NCBI RefSeq assembly: GCF_050003625.1
Contig: NC_134400.1
Span: forward strand, 50,782,066 to 50,846,065
DNA: 64,000 bases
Source of the DNA: Haematobia irritans
Lineage: Eukaryota > Arthropoda > Insecta > Diptera > Muscidae
Reading direction: 5' to 3'
Below the pieces are notes generated by a model. It ran no database searches, was not told the origin of the DNA, and saw only the letters and a list, made by a program, of their open reading frames with translations. The translations under genes and the position numbers were made by a program. Below, piece after piece: positions 12,100-23,703 of this stretch (the first letter of the stretch is position 1; the number at the start of each line of letters is the position of its first letter).

Positions 12100-12780
12100 A
12101 TATATTAGCTATTCGAAGTTCCAGGTCTTTAGAATATATTCCGAAACCCATCCAATTTGTAACCATCGGTGTAGAAATCTATATAACGTTTATTCCCCGG
12201 GCTCTGTGTGCACCACGCCTCACTGTTGAGAATAATAGTTTCAAACTTTTTATCGAAAAGCGGTTTCGCCAGAAAGTAATCCACTGAATTTGGCACATCT
12301 GGCATTATTTTGAGGACAGAACTGTGAGATGCAGCATGACATTAAGGTAATTTCTTCCCGTCTTACTGAATGCGCCTGAGGTACCCAAGCACGCCATTCG
12401 CTAAACTTGTTGGTTGCTGAAGTGCCAGCCACCAGACCACAATACCATATAGAGTTAAAGGTGTAACCACTGCCGTGTGCAGCCAATGAACAATTTTCGG
12501 GTCTACTCACCACGTTTTTCCTATTGCCTTTTTGCACGAGTACAAAGCCACTGTGACTTTTTTCGTCCCTTCTTCAATATTAAGCTTAAAGTGCAGCTTC
12601 CTGACCAAAACAGCTCCAAGGTATTTTACACAGTGACCAAAGGAAATTTCAATACCCGCTAAGAGATGGGCCTAACCGTGGGAAGTTTGGCGTTCTGTAA
12701 GCTCATGACTAGTTCTGTCTTTGCAGTATTTACCCCTGGACCATTTTCCCTCGTCCATTTCTCAGTCATCCGGAGGGCTC
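12100..12780 (-). pseudogene. Non-LTR retrotransposon reverse transcriptase/RNase H relic (LOA/I-like)
   Basis: The conceptual minus-strand translation, read across several frames, passes through recognisable blocks: VKYLGAVL near 12635-12610, TVALYSCKKAIGKTW near 12550-12510, then VHWLHTAVVTPLTLYGIVVW near 12485-12430 (the end of the RT thumb region), and RYIDFYTDGYKLDG near 12192-12150, which resembles the start of an RNase H domain with its first catalytic Asp. This order is what I expect in LOA/I-type LINE ORF2 proteins (family knowledge). Frameshifts and stops are frequent, neither end is preserved, and the right side is broken by the TA-element at 12829. Clade assignment is by motif memory only. 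Confidence 0.65.
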
Positions 12781-13167
12781 TCTATATAATATTTCTAATT
12801 GTGGATGGGAATTTTCCCCTGACTGCTACACGCAAAGAAAAAAAAACGTTTGGAAAACGTGTACCGAAAACGTTTTTCTTTTGTTAGAGTTTTTTGAATT
12901 GCTTCGAAAATTTTAAACTTTTATCACCAAAAAAATTCGTTTGTTACAAAATTTTTATTTTTTCAATAAAAAAAGTTATTTTTGAAACAACAACACAGTC
13001 GATTTCGTTTATATCAAACACTGTTCTTTTCCGACTTTAGGTCTTTAATAAGACACAGTTTACAGTTCAAAATTTAATATACTACAATTTAATGTTGAAC
13101 ATTTTTTCGGAATCTTCCGAACATATCTGGAATATATGTAAAAAAAAAACAAAAAAAAAAAAACTTT

Positions 13168-13239
13168 GGTCGAAGCGGGGATCGAACCCACGACCCTTGG
13201 CATGCAAGTCGGATGTAGCAACCACTGCTCCACGGTGCC
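13168..13239 (-). promoter_or_regulatory. tRNA-like head, left arm (copy 1)
   Basis: Read on the minus strand: GGCACCGTGGAGCAGTGG at the box A position, CTTGCATGCC in the anticodon region, GTGGGTTCGATCCCC at box B, ending TCGACC; 72 nt. The acceptor stem does not pair cleanly, so it is tRNA-derived rather than a tRNA gene. Confidence 0.7.
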
Positions 13240-13353
13240 AAACTAAATGTTTGTTTCTGTTAAATAAACTTTGTTTATTCGGTTCGTGGGCGCCGCAAGC
13301 TATGCTATATAAATATAACTTATATGGATATTTATCTATTGATGACCATAACA

Positions 13354-13424
13354 GGTACATAGCTCAGTGGTTAGTGTGTTGGCTTACAAAGTGCATGGTC
13401 CGCGGTTCGATTCTCCGTCCAGGC
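13354..13424 (+). promoter_or_regulatory. tRNA-like head, right arm (copy 1)
   Basis: Box A TAGCTCAGTGGTTAGTGTG and box B GCGGTTCGATTCTCC match the pol III internal promoter consensus well; total about 71 nt, followed after 13 bases by an A-rich run. Confidence 0.7.
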
Positions 13425-13745
13425 GAAAGGTAAAAAAAAATTTAAAAATTTATAAAATCGTATAATTTCTTCTACATTGTTGGTATTACAGAAAAAGGTG
13501 CTAAGAACTAAAAAACTTCGTGGAAGTGAGAAAGATGTGAGGGAAAATGCAATTAGCCAGAAAAAATTTTTTTTGAGTTAGTCTTTATGAAATTGTTTTT
13601 ACATCCTGGAAAAGAATAAAGGTTTATCACAAAAAGTATATACTTTTCTTCCAAATGTACTTCCTTTCAACGAAAAGCAAATGAGAAACGAACTTTGTTT
13701 GTCTAAAATTTCGTTTGGGAGGAAAGAATTATTTTTTTGCGTGTA

Positions 13746-14659
13746 GAGCCAGTTAATAGAAGAATATATTTTTCTTTTAAATTTTCTCAATTTCGATATT
13801 GAAATACCGTGCAGTACTGGCGTATATCTATGTATCGATGTACCAGCAACTTTTTTCTGTCTTCGTATAAAAATCATTGCTATTGTTGTGGTGCCGTGTA
13901 ACGGAGTCATAAACACAAAGTTGTCCAATTCTCTGCTCTGAGCTAGTTGGCCTTTTGCTTGGTTGGTTACTTGCAACTAACTTGACAAGTACATATCCGT
14001 ACATACGCTTCGAAGTTTCCTCAGTACTGGCAAGTACTACTCGTTTAGTCTAGCAACGAGATCTTGGTGAAGCAATAGACGCTTTGGAAAAGCAACAGTA
14101 TGAAGGTTTGTCTTAGTAGTTTGGTGTTTGGTGTTTTGTTTTTTTTTTTTTTTAATTTTACATTGCTGGATTGATATTCGGTTGCTTATAGCTTTCTGTC
14201 ATACGATCAAAAGTTCGCTGGCCGTTCATGAACTACAAAAAGCCGCTTTTGCGGTTGTTGCCATATACCCACCAAATACAAAACTGCATGTTCAAAGATA
14301 CACAGGCGCACATACACTCGAACACATTCGAAAAAAATTTTCTCATTCGGTTATAATAATCGGAAAAACTATAGAAAGTATCCTACATCGGTGATCACAA
14401 AAGAAGCAGGCTCTGTCATATTGAAGCTGTATGGGAGAAATCGGCACTGACGGACTTATCACAGGACTGGTACTGATGCTCCAATTTCTCGCAATGTCCA
14501 AGATGATTCATGGGGATCTGTCTACATCCAGAGAAGGAATATTATCAAATCCTAGAGCAAAATGTTATTTGTTATGTGGCCCCTACCATAGGAATGAATC
14601 TAACTCGTATACCAGAAGTAATATTGATCGAATGTAAAATACATTTAGTACACGTGAAA
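13746..14659. other. No gene recognised
   Basis: Unassigned unique-looking sequence with a T16 run near 14137-14153. Frames of up to ~125 codons exist (13599-13976 minus, overlapping the end of the TIR element), but none has a known motif. Confidence 0.45.
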
Positions 14660-14991
14660 GGATGGTGGCCGTTTGTAATACAACGAAATATTGGTCTAAG
14701 ACTCCATAAAGGATATACTCCGTTTGTTGAAATCACGCTAACTTCCGACCGAACAAGCTAACAACTTGAAATTTGGCACAAGTAGTTGTTAACGATGTAA
14801 GTCGGATGGCGTTGCAAATGGGCCATATGGGACCACTTTTGAGTATAGCTCCCATATAAACGGACCCCCCAGATTTGGCTTTCGGAGCCTCTTAGAGAAA
14901 CAAATTTTATCCGATCAAGTTGAAATTCGGTACGTGATATTAGTATATGGTCCCCCACATTCGTGCAAAAATTGGTCCATAATTATATATA

Positions 14992-16223
14992 GCCACACCC
15001 TCAAAAAAATCGCTTCTCTAACATATGTTCCAAACATATTTTGCAGGAAGCATATATATTATTGGATACTGCCAAAACATTAATGTGTTTGTCTTATGTG
15101 AACATATTGTATGTTTGGAAGCATTTTGAGCCCAAAAATATTATATGCTTGGAAGAATTCTCCCCAAAGAAGATTGTACTCATTCCCTCACATAATTTTC
15201 ATTTCCACGAAATTTTTTAGTTCTTGGCACCTTTTTCTGTAATACAAATAATGTTGAAGAAATTATTCAATTTTATAAATTTTTTAATTTTTACCATTCT
15301 CCAGAAACATACATTTGTTTGCCACGTGGAGCAATAGTTAGCATGTCCTCCTTTCATGCAAAGGGTCGTGGGTTCAATCCCTGCTCCGACCGTACACCAT
15401 TTTTTTTTTTTTAATTTACACATTTATATTTATACTATATTAAATTTTTATAATGAAACTTCGAAATGTGGGTTATTAACAGTCAGAAACAGTGCTTGAT
15501 ATAAACGAAATGGACTGAGCTTTTGGATAAAATATTATTTTTTTTTTTTTATTGGAAAAATAACAATTTTGTAATAAAAAACTGTTTTTGGTACAAAAGT
15601 TTGAAATTTTGGAAGGAATTCAAAAACTCTAACAAAAGAAGAACGTGAAGTCGAGTATAAACATACATAAATAATTTTATAATATACACATAAATTTATT
15701 TAGGGGTGTACAGTTTTTTACATGCTGTTTTTTTTTTCAAATGTCTATTCTCTTTACCCCGAATACTCATTCTAATATTCAAATTAAATAATATTTAGAC
15801 TTAAGCATATCAAATTTTTGGCCTTGTCATAAAACAGTTTTCCGAAACAACATACAAGCAATTTCACACAAGTTGCTCTCTTTTGATTCTCTCGCTGGAA
15901 ACCCTCCCGGTTTCCATCTCTATTTCTTTTTCTATACTATCTCTCTCTCTCTCTGTCGCTCCCTGAATAAAATATCACAACATATATATGTTTACTCGAA
16001 ATTTGTAAATATATATATGTTTACATTAACACATATTATTTTTATGAAACATTCATGCCCCAAACATAATATATTCTAACATACTAACATATGTGTCCCA
16101 AACATTTAGAGTTAATTTAGGAACATTACATGTTTGCACTTAAATATATTGTGTTTAAAAATTGTGCCCGAAACACATTTTGTTTATATCGGAACATATG
16201 AAAAACATATTTTTCTAACAGTG
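14992..16223. mobile_element. Long MITE with AACATAT-rich arms carrying one tRNA-like head
   Basis: The left end (CACACCCTCAAAAAAATCGC, then CTAACATATGTTCCAAACAT) is homologous to the inverted right end of the copy at 31391-31936 (ATCGATTTTTTGTGAGCGTG). 15210-15655 is a derivative of the divergent-tRNA element: right-arm body in reverse, direct fusion to the left-arm tRNA-like head (15321-15391), then left-arm body. The right part is rich in AACATAT/ATATGTT motifs. The host HINE-A resumes at 16224. Confidence 0.6.
15321..15391 (+). promoter_or_regulatory. Single tRNA-like head inside the MITE
   Basis: GCCACGTGGAGCAATAGTTA at box A and GTGGGTTCAATCCCTGC at box B. Homologous to the left-arm head of the divergent element; the right-arm head and spacer are missing here. 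Confidence 0.6.
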
Positions 16224-17130
16224 CATAAACCGATCCCCAGATTTGAACTCCCGAGCTTCTTGGAGGAGTAAATTTCATCGGATTCGATTGAAATTTGGTG
16301 CGTGTTGGTCCCTAACATTCATGGCAAAATTGGTCCATATCGGTCCATAATTATATATATAAAGCGATCCCCAGACTTGACCTTCGGAGTCTCTTGGAGT
16401 AGCAATTTTCATGCAATTTGGAAATTTGCTAAATAGTATTTGTATATGGTCTCTAACATTCATGCCAAAATTGGTCCTTATCGGCCTTTAATCATATATT
16501 GCCCCCATATAGAGATTTCGATTTCAGAGCTTCTTGGAGGACCAAATTTCATTCGATCAGGTTGAAATTTGGTACGTTGTGTTAGTTTTGGCCTCTAACA
16601 ACCATTCAAAAATTGGTCCATATCGGTTCACAATTATATAGTCCCAGATAAACTGATCCCCAGATTTTACTTCTTGAGCTCTCTGGATAACTTGGTACTA
16701 AAATTGATCCATATCGGTTTATAATTTTATATAGCCACCATATAAACTGACTCTCAAATTTCATTTCTGGTTTTCTAATTATTGTCCAAAAAATGGTTCG
16801 TATAGGTTTTGTAATTATTTATAGACTCCCCTATATATACCGGTCAAGCACTAAATTATATGGTATTTAAACTGCCTTTTGAGCCTAACACTTTTCCTAT
16901 ATGGACTAACTTACAATTTAGAAGACGATGTTAAGAAGTTTTAAGATTCCTTGCAATCGGTAAGTATTACCATAAGCCAAGTAATTCGACTGTGGTTGAC
17001 AGTCTTTCGTAGAAGTTTCTACGCAATCCATGGTGGAGGGTACATAAGATTCGGTCTGGCCGAACTTACGGCCGTATTTACTTGTTTTTTATTTTTACTA
17101 ATAGCACTAGTTTACACTGAAAATGTACAC

Positions 17131-17593
17131 TTGATGAGAGTCGACTTTTTTATGTATTTTCTGCTGAATTGGAAAAAAATGTTTAAAAATTTTTTTATTG
17201 AACAGATTTTAAGATATCCCGTTATTTTTAGTTTCTTTTTTCTCTCAACAAATTATATCTCGATTTATAAATGTCCCATTATAAAAAATTCGTTTTTTTG
17301 AAAATTTGGCTTTTTGTCATCGATATTTTTTGAACCACTAAACTTGTCAATAATAATCGAATAATTGCTTATCCAATTATGAACGATTATTCGTCATCTT
17401 AGAACCTTGCATTTAAGTACCAAAATCGTTATAATGGGACACTTCTAACTCGAGATATAATTTGCTTAATGAAAAAAGAAAATAAAAACTAAAAATAACG
17501 GGATATCTCAAAAACTGTTCCATAAAAATTTTAAAATTTTTTTTTTTCGAATTCAGCAGATCAAAATACATAAGAAAAGTTGCCTCTCATCAA
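17131..17593. repeat. Foldback: ~160-bp imperfect inverted repeat with ~145-bp loop
   Basis: Left arm 17131-17284 (TTGATGAGAG... AGATATCCCGTTATTTTTAG ... TGTCCCATTATA) is the reverse complement, with indels, of right arm 17429-17593 (TATAATGGGACAC... CTAAAAATAACGGGATATCT ... CCTCTCATCAA). No terminal duplication was identified. Confidence 0.75.
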
Positions 17594-18239
17594 GAGTAAC
17601 TATTTTATATTTATATTAATAACTATCCTATAATTACATCAAAATTTTTATTGAGATATTTAATATTGTATCTGTTAAGTTGTTAAATTATAAAATTTTC
17701 TACTTCAATTAACTTTTTTATTGGAAATATTTTGGTGATATTTTTTTCTGTATTATACCCCTAATTTAAAATTCATTTTAAACCATCCACAGACTGCTAT
17801 AAAATTACACATAACTGTTATTTCTCTCTTGAGTACCTCCAAACTGTAGATGGTTTACCTAACATATCTGGTTTGTTGGTCGACCGATTCGGACGTTTAT
17901 TCGTAGTTTTGGTCGGATATTTTATTCGTTTTAATTTTGACCATTAGTTTTTGTGGTTTACTGCCATTATTGCTGTAATGGTTTAGCGTTGAATTTATAT
18001 TGCCTGCCACTGTCACTTCGGGTGCAGGTATTTAAATGGCTATACCCACTAAAGTGCAACACCATAACTTTGCCACAAATTGTGTTGCTGCCGTTGCTGA
18101 TAAGTGTTGGCCATACAAACATAGCCAAAATTGCGCTATGTTTGGTCGGATCAAAGCTCATATATCCTCGACCATGGATATGAAACTCAAAGCTCTGCCG
18201 TTGAAAATGCGAAGTAAAATAGTTTGAAATCTAAGAGAC
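17594..18239. other. No gene recognised
   Basis: Probably includes the degraded 5' part of the Tc1 relic that follows, but I could not identify its left end or its first two catalytic residues. Confidence 0.4.
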
Positions 18240-18573
18240 GTTGAAGCCCCGATTTCAATCCCATTGAAAATTGATGGTTTCTGGTTAATATTTAGGTGCT
18301 TGGGATTACACCAAAAAGCACCAAAAATAGCGATGAGATCTAGTGTTAAATTCAGCACAACTAGTCGGATATTCCAAAAGAAATAATAAAAAACGTTGTA
18401 GAAGTCAAGACGACCATAATTAGAAATAAAGGACTCTGGACTAAATACTAAGACATTTGATTTTAATTGAATGAAATAAAATTTCTTGCAATTGGACTCA
18501 ATAGACGGTTTTTATTAAGCAAATAAAGCATACTCCTATGTGGTCAACATGCAGTCGGTTTTGCTCCCCACTG
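18240..18573 (+). pseudogene. Tc1-like transposase 3' relic with right terminal repeat
   Basis: PDFNPIEN is encoded at 18248-18271, matching the Tc1 signature around the third catalytic acid (Glu, DD34E group). In the same frame, 201 bases downstream, lies a Tc1-like C-terminus (NKGLWTKY then stop at 18449-18451). At least four stop codons lie between them. The element ends with TTTTGCTCCCCACTG at 18559-18573 followed by TA at 18574-18575, which fits a Tc1 TIR beginning CAGTGGGGAGCAAAA. The rest of the gene upstream was not recognised. Confidence 0.65.
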
Positions 18574-18697
18574 TATATGTTAAACCGTATTGAGAATCGC
18601 GGAGCCCTTATTGACTCAGTGGGGTCCTTGGGGACCCCCATCTTGAACACTTAACTTTGGAGTCCCTACTGATTCGCTGTGTTCCTTATTGACATAC

Positions 18698-20357
18698 ACC
18701 CAAAGAAAAGTAGACTTCAAAAAAAAAGTTTCAAATTCTTATTTCTAGCATGAATCAGCACTTAAAATTTTAGTACGCAAATACTAAGTTATACTCATAT
18801 TAAATACAAAGTGCTCTTACATGTGCAATTCAAGTACTTTAAGTTTGATTTAAGCTTGTTTTGAGTAAAGTTTGCTCTCCTCTATACCATAGTGAAACTA
18901 ACGCCAAATTTAGCTTATTTTTATTGCAAAAAAAAAATATTTGTTTGTAGTTCAATTTTATTATTTTTTTGCGAAATTTTCCACAGTCCAATGATATTTT
19001 CGTTTTTTTAAGTATGTTTCAAACATTTTATGAACTAAACGCAAGTATAAAGTTTAATGATCGGACACATAAGTTTATTTTTAACTAAAAGAAATGAAAT
19101 TTTTCGTACGATTCCCAAAAATAGTAAGAATGAACTACTGTATGCACTGAAAAAAAAGCATACTCGGTTCCAAAGATTTTATCTTTACTTTAAAAAATTT
19201 GGTATTGATTCCGAGCCACAGAAGCGGAGAATACAAGTAAGGATACTTTTAAGACACAATTCTCTTTTAAATTTAGGTTTTGTGTACTTGCTTCTAGGAA
19301 GCAAATTTTAATTTTTCGCTTTCTCAGCTTTTTTTCTTCATATGCTATCAAAGTCCTTTAAAAACGAGTTAACGGCAACTTTATTTTCCAAATTAGGACT
19401 CGACTTCCAGTAGAAATTATGCTATGTTTGAAGTAAAAAACTTCTTTAAAATAAAGTTTTGAAAAACATGTCCTATATTTGAACGATTTCTTGCTTTGTA
19501 GTCAAGATGCAAAAAGACAACAAATTTAAAGACAATTTCATTAAATTTAAAGAATTTTTCTGAATTAATAAAGTCAAGTTGACCTTAGCCTATAAATTTT
19601 TCTTTCATGTTAAGATACCCATTTTTAAGTCAAATCACTTAATTATAAGGACAATACGACTTCATTGAAAAGTTTATCGACTTTTGGACAAGGAAAATAA
19701 CTTTATTTTAGAGAAATGCGTCTTCTATGCTAAGCAAAATTTGTATTCGTATTTTAAAGACATGAAATCTTTGACCTCACGACAATAATTTTTTCAGTGT
19801 GGTTAAAATGGTCACGATTTGGCGCCAATGATTTTCTTATTTACTTTTAGTTAAATTTTTCTTAAATGAGAGGGAGTAATTTCGAGACCAACAGTAAAAA
19901 AGTACAACAACACTTCGTGGAAATCTCAAAACATGGAGTACAAAATAGTTCATTTTTCGCGCGAGGTAGTTCATTCTTCCTATAAAACAGTTTACTTTTT
20001 TTCGGTGTAGATTTTCAACGCCCGAAAATTATTTTTTTCTTACATACAGAGAATTTTCAATTTAATGTTTGGCTTTTAGTGTTAGTGTTGTTGTTTGGCT
20101 TGCATTTCGTTTGCTATCCTAAGCCGACTATGGCTTAAAATAAGAAGACTTTAACTTAACTCCTTTATGAGCCATTGCAAATAGAAATACAAAATACAAA
20201 ATACGTAAAGGTTTTTGGTTTATTGTTCGCATGTATGTATGAAGCATTGTGAGTGTGCATGTGTGTAAGTTTCATTTCGAGCTTGTGTATTTTGGCTTCG
20301 CTTGTATTTTGTTTGCCAAATTTGTTTAGTATTATTGTGTGCTTTGACGATAATTGA
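18698..20357 (+). mobile_element. Family F MITE-like repeat with nested elements
   Basis: Starts CACCCAAAGAAAAGTAGACT after TA and shares AATACTAAGTTATACTCATA and CTTGCATTTCGTTTGCTATC with the copy at 59134-60170. A family G element (19145-19799) is nested inside, itself within another poorly bounded piece ending TTTTTTCGGTGTA near 20008. No coding sequence recognised; frames of ~80 codons are not conserved between copies. Confidence 0.5.
19145..19799 (+). mobile_element. Family G MITE (CACTGAAAAAA ends)
   Basis: Ends CACTGAAAAAAAAGCATACT and TTTTTTCAGTG are inverted. Fragments of the same family occur on the minus strand at 32094-32232 and 63668-63990, supporting a dispersed repeat. Confidence 0.6.
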
Positions 20358-20365
20358 CTGCGAAC

Positions 20366-20794
20366 TAGAGGTGTACGCGTGAGTAAAATTTCACTCACAC
20401 TCACGCACATTCACGAAACAAAATGTTTATTCACGCACGCTTACGCACGAACTACTTTTAAAGACACGCACGATTCACGACATTTCACGCGACTCACGAC
20501 AAATTCATGAGACTCATTTTCCAACCAGGAATGAGCAAATTCATGAATAGAATATAGTTCGAAAGCTAAATTAATTTATTTAACATACGGGTAAAAATTA
20601 AATCTTGTTTTTTTTCGTGAGCGTGATTTTGCAGAAATTTTATTCACGAACCGATTTTATTTCTCACGCACGCTCACTCACGACATATTTGTTTCAGTCC
20701 CATTCACGCACATTCACGTGAGTTGCCTCAGATTTTGTTTACGACTCACGTGATTCACGTGTCACGACAATTTCGTATTACGCGCACATCTCTA
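20366..20794 (+). mobile_element. hAT-like non-autonomous element (family H), 429 bp
   Basis: Perfect 8-bp target duplication CTGCGAAC at 20358-20365 and 20795-20802. Inverted ends TAGAGGTGTACGCGTGA and, read inward, TAGAGATGTGCGCGTAA. Eight-base duplication plus short TIRs indicates hAT. Both arms are packed with variants of TCACGCACATTCACG; the centre (about 20530-20610) is AT-rich. No coding capacity. A second copy is at 60307-62951. Confidence 0.85.
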
Positions 20795-21191
20795 CTGCGA
20801 ACCATTTATTGTCTCCTCACAAGGGAGTGAGAAGGAAGATAAATTAATAAATATTTAAAAAATGGAAGTAATATTAAAGATTATTATTTTAAAACACGTA
20901 TTTCTAAACTGCAACAACAGTGAACCCACCAGGATAGAAAACTTTCGATTAATTTTAGAAATTTTTTAATATTTTTGGAAAATGTTAACTAAACAATATT
21001 ACAAACGCTGGCATCACGTCGATATCCCAAAAATAAGTAAATATTTTTCGACAAATTCAAGAAAATTTATTAGACCAAATTAAGTTTTTTTCACTTGTTA
21101 AAAAAATTAGAGTTCAAAATTGCAAGAATGTATTTAGTGACATACGAAGTTCATGATGAACGCATTTCTAGTAAAATTTACAGATTTAAAC

Positions 21192-23703
21192 AAGTAAGGA
21201 AAGTCTAAAGTCGGGCGGGGCCGACTATATTATACCCTGCAGCACTTTGTAGATCTAAATTTTCGATACCATGTCACATCCGTCAAATGTGTTGGGGGCT
21301 ATATATAAAGGTTTGTCCCAAATACATACATTTAAATATCACTCGATCTGGACAGAATTTGATAGACTTCTACAAAATCTATAGACTCAAAATTTAAGTC
21401 CGCTAATGCACTAGGGCGGAACACAATGTTAGTACAAACCAAGTAAGGAAAGTCTAAAGTCGGGTGGGGCCGACTATATTATACCCTGCACCACTTTGTA
21501 GATCTAAATTTTCGATACCATGTCACATCCGTCAAATGTGTTGGGGGCTATATATAAAGGTTTGTCCCAAATACATACATTTAAATATCTCTCGATCTGG
21601 ACAGAATTTGATAGACTTCTACAAAATCTATAGACTCAAAATTTAAGTCGGCTAATGCACTAGGGCGGAACACAATGTTAGTACAAAAATATGGGAAACA
21701 TTTAAATCTGAAGCAATTTTAAGGGAACTTCGCAAACGTTTATTTATGATTTATCGCTCGATATATATATGTATTAGAAGTTTAGGAAAATTAGAATCAT
21801 TTTTACAACTTTTGGACTAAGCAGTGGCGATTTTACAAGGAAAATGTTGGTATTTTGACCATTTTTGTCGAAATCAGAAAAACATATATATGGGAGCTAT
21901 ATCTAAATCTGAACCGATTTCAACCAAATTTGGCACGCATAGTTACAATGCTAATTCTACTCCCTGTGCAAAATTTCAACTAAATCGGAGTTAAAAATTG
22001 GCCTCTGTGGTCATATGAGTGTAAATCGGACGAAAGCTATATATGGGAGATATATCTAAATCTGAACCGATTTCAACAAAATATGGCACGCATAGCTACA
22101 ATGCTAATTCTACTCCCTGTGCAAAATTTCAACTAAATCGGAGTTAAAAATTGGCCTCTGTGGTCATATGAGTGTAAATCGGGCGAAAGCTATATATGGA
22201 AGATATATCTAAATCTGAACCGATTTCAACAAAATTTGGCACGCATAGCTACAATGCTAATTCTACTCCCTGTGCAAAATTTCAACTACATCGGAGCAAA
22301 AAATTGGCCTCTGTGGTCATATGAATGTAAATCGGTCGAAAGCTATATATGGAAGCTATATCTAAATCTGAACCGATTTCAACCAAATTTGGCAAGCATA
22401 GTTACAATGCTAATTCTACTCCCTGTGCAAAATTTCAACTAAATCGGAGTTAAAAATTGGCCTCAGTGGTCATATGAGTGTAAATCGGTCGAAAGCTATA
22501 TATGGGAGATATATCTAAATCTGAACCGATTTCAACCAAATTTGGCACGCATAGCTACAATGCTAATTCTACTCCCTGTGCAAAATTTCAACTAAATCGG
22601 AGTTAAAAATTGGCCTCTGTGGTCATATGAGTGTAAATCGGGCGAAAGCTATATATGGGAGCTATATCTAAATCTGAACCGATTTCAACAAAATTTGGCA
22701 CGCATAGCTACAATGCTAATTCTACTCCCTGTGCAAAATTTCAACTAAATCGGAGCAAAAAATTGGCCTCTGTGGTCATATGAATGTAAATCGGGCGAAA
22801 GCTATATATGGGAGATATATCCAAATCTGAACCGATTTCAACCAAATTTGGCACGCATAGTTACAATGCTAATTCTACTCCCTGTGCAAAATTTCAACTA
22901 AATAGGAGTTAAAAATTGGCCTGTGTGGTCATATGAGTGCAAATCGGGCGAAAGCTATATATGGGAGATATATCTAAATCTGAACCGATTTCAACCAAAT
23001 TTGGCACGCATGACTAAAATGCTAATTCTACTCACTGTGCAAAATTTCAACTAAATCGGAGTTAAAAATTGGCCTCTGTGGTCATATGAGTGTAAATCAG
23101 CGAAGCTATATATGGGAGATATATCCAAATCTGAACCGATTTCAACCAAATTTGGCACGCATAGTTACAATGCTAATTCTACTCCCTGTTCAAAATTTCA
23201 ACTAAATCGGAGCAAAAAATTGGCCTCTGTGTGCAAATGAGTGTAAATCGGGCGAAAGCTATATATGGGAGCTATATCTAAATCTGAACCGATTTTGCTG
23301 ATATTTTGCAAGTTTTTCGAGACACATAAAATATTCGGATGTACGGAATTTGAAGAAGATCGGTGGATATACACGCCAATTATGACCAGATCGGTGAAAA
23401 ATATATATGGCAGCTATATCTAAATCTGAACCGATTTTTTCCAAAATCAATAGGGATCGTCTTTGAGCCGAAACAGGACCCTATACCAAATTTTAGGACA
23501 ATCGGAATAAAACTGCGAGCTGTACTTTGCACACAAAAATACATCAACAGACAGACAGACGGACAGACAGACAGATAGACGGACATCGCTAAATCGACTC
23601 AGAATTTAATTCTAAGCCGATCCGTATACTAAAAGGTTGGTCTATGATTACTCCTTCTTGGCGTTACATACAAATGCACAAACTTATTATACCCTGTACC
23701 ACA

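Larger units (their letters stand above)
12829..13743. mobile_element. TA-flanked TIR element with two divergent tRNA-like promoters, copy 1
   Basis: Flanked by TA at 12827-12828 and 13744-13745. Ends are CACGCAAAGAAAAAAAAACG and, read inward, CACGCAAAAAAATAATTC, a short imperfect inverted repeat. A 72-nt tRNA-like block on the minus strand (13168-13239) and one on the plus strand (13354-13424) point away from each other across a ~115-bp spacer. Each arm therefore looks like a tRNA-headed SINE running outward to the terminal repeat. No coding capacity. TA duplication and TIRs suggest mobilisation by a Tc1/mariner-type transposase. Confidence 0.75.
14660..17087 (-). mobile_element. HINE-A element interrupted by a MITE
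   Basis: Degenerate tail near 14660 (GGATGGTGGCCGTTTGTAAT), the conserved block GAAATCACGCTAACTTCCG, monomers, then the MITE at 14992-16223. The HINE resumes with ATAAACCGATCCCCAGATTT and ends with the 5' head at 16900-17087 (ATTCGGTCTGGCCGAACTTA). Confidence 0.8.

Noticed and set aside
13354..13424. Functional tRNA gene
   Set aside because: Internal promoter boxes are good, but the acceptor stem does not pair, and the block recurs in three copies of a transposon-like element with drifting anticodon regions.
21890..23250. CRISPR-like array of regular direct repeats
   Set aside because: The 153-bp monomers are tandem and contiguous with no unique spacers, and the genome is clearly an insect nuclear genome.
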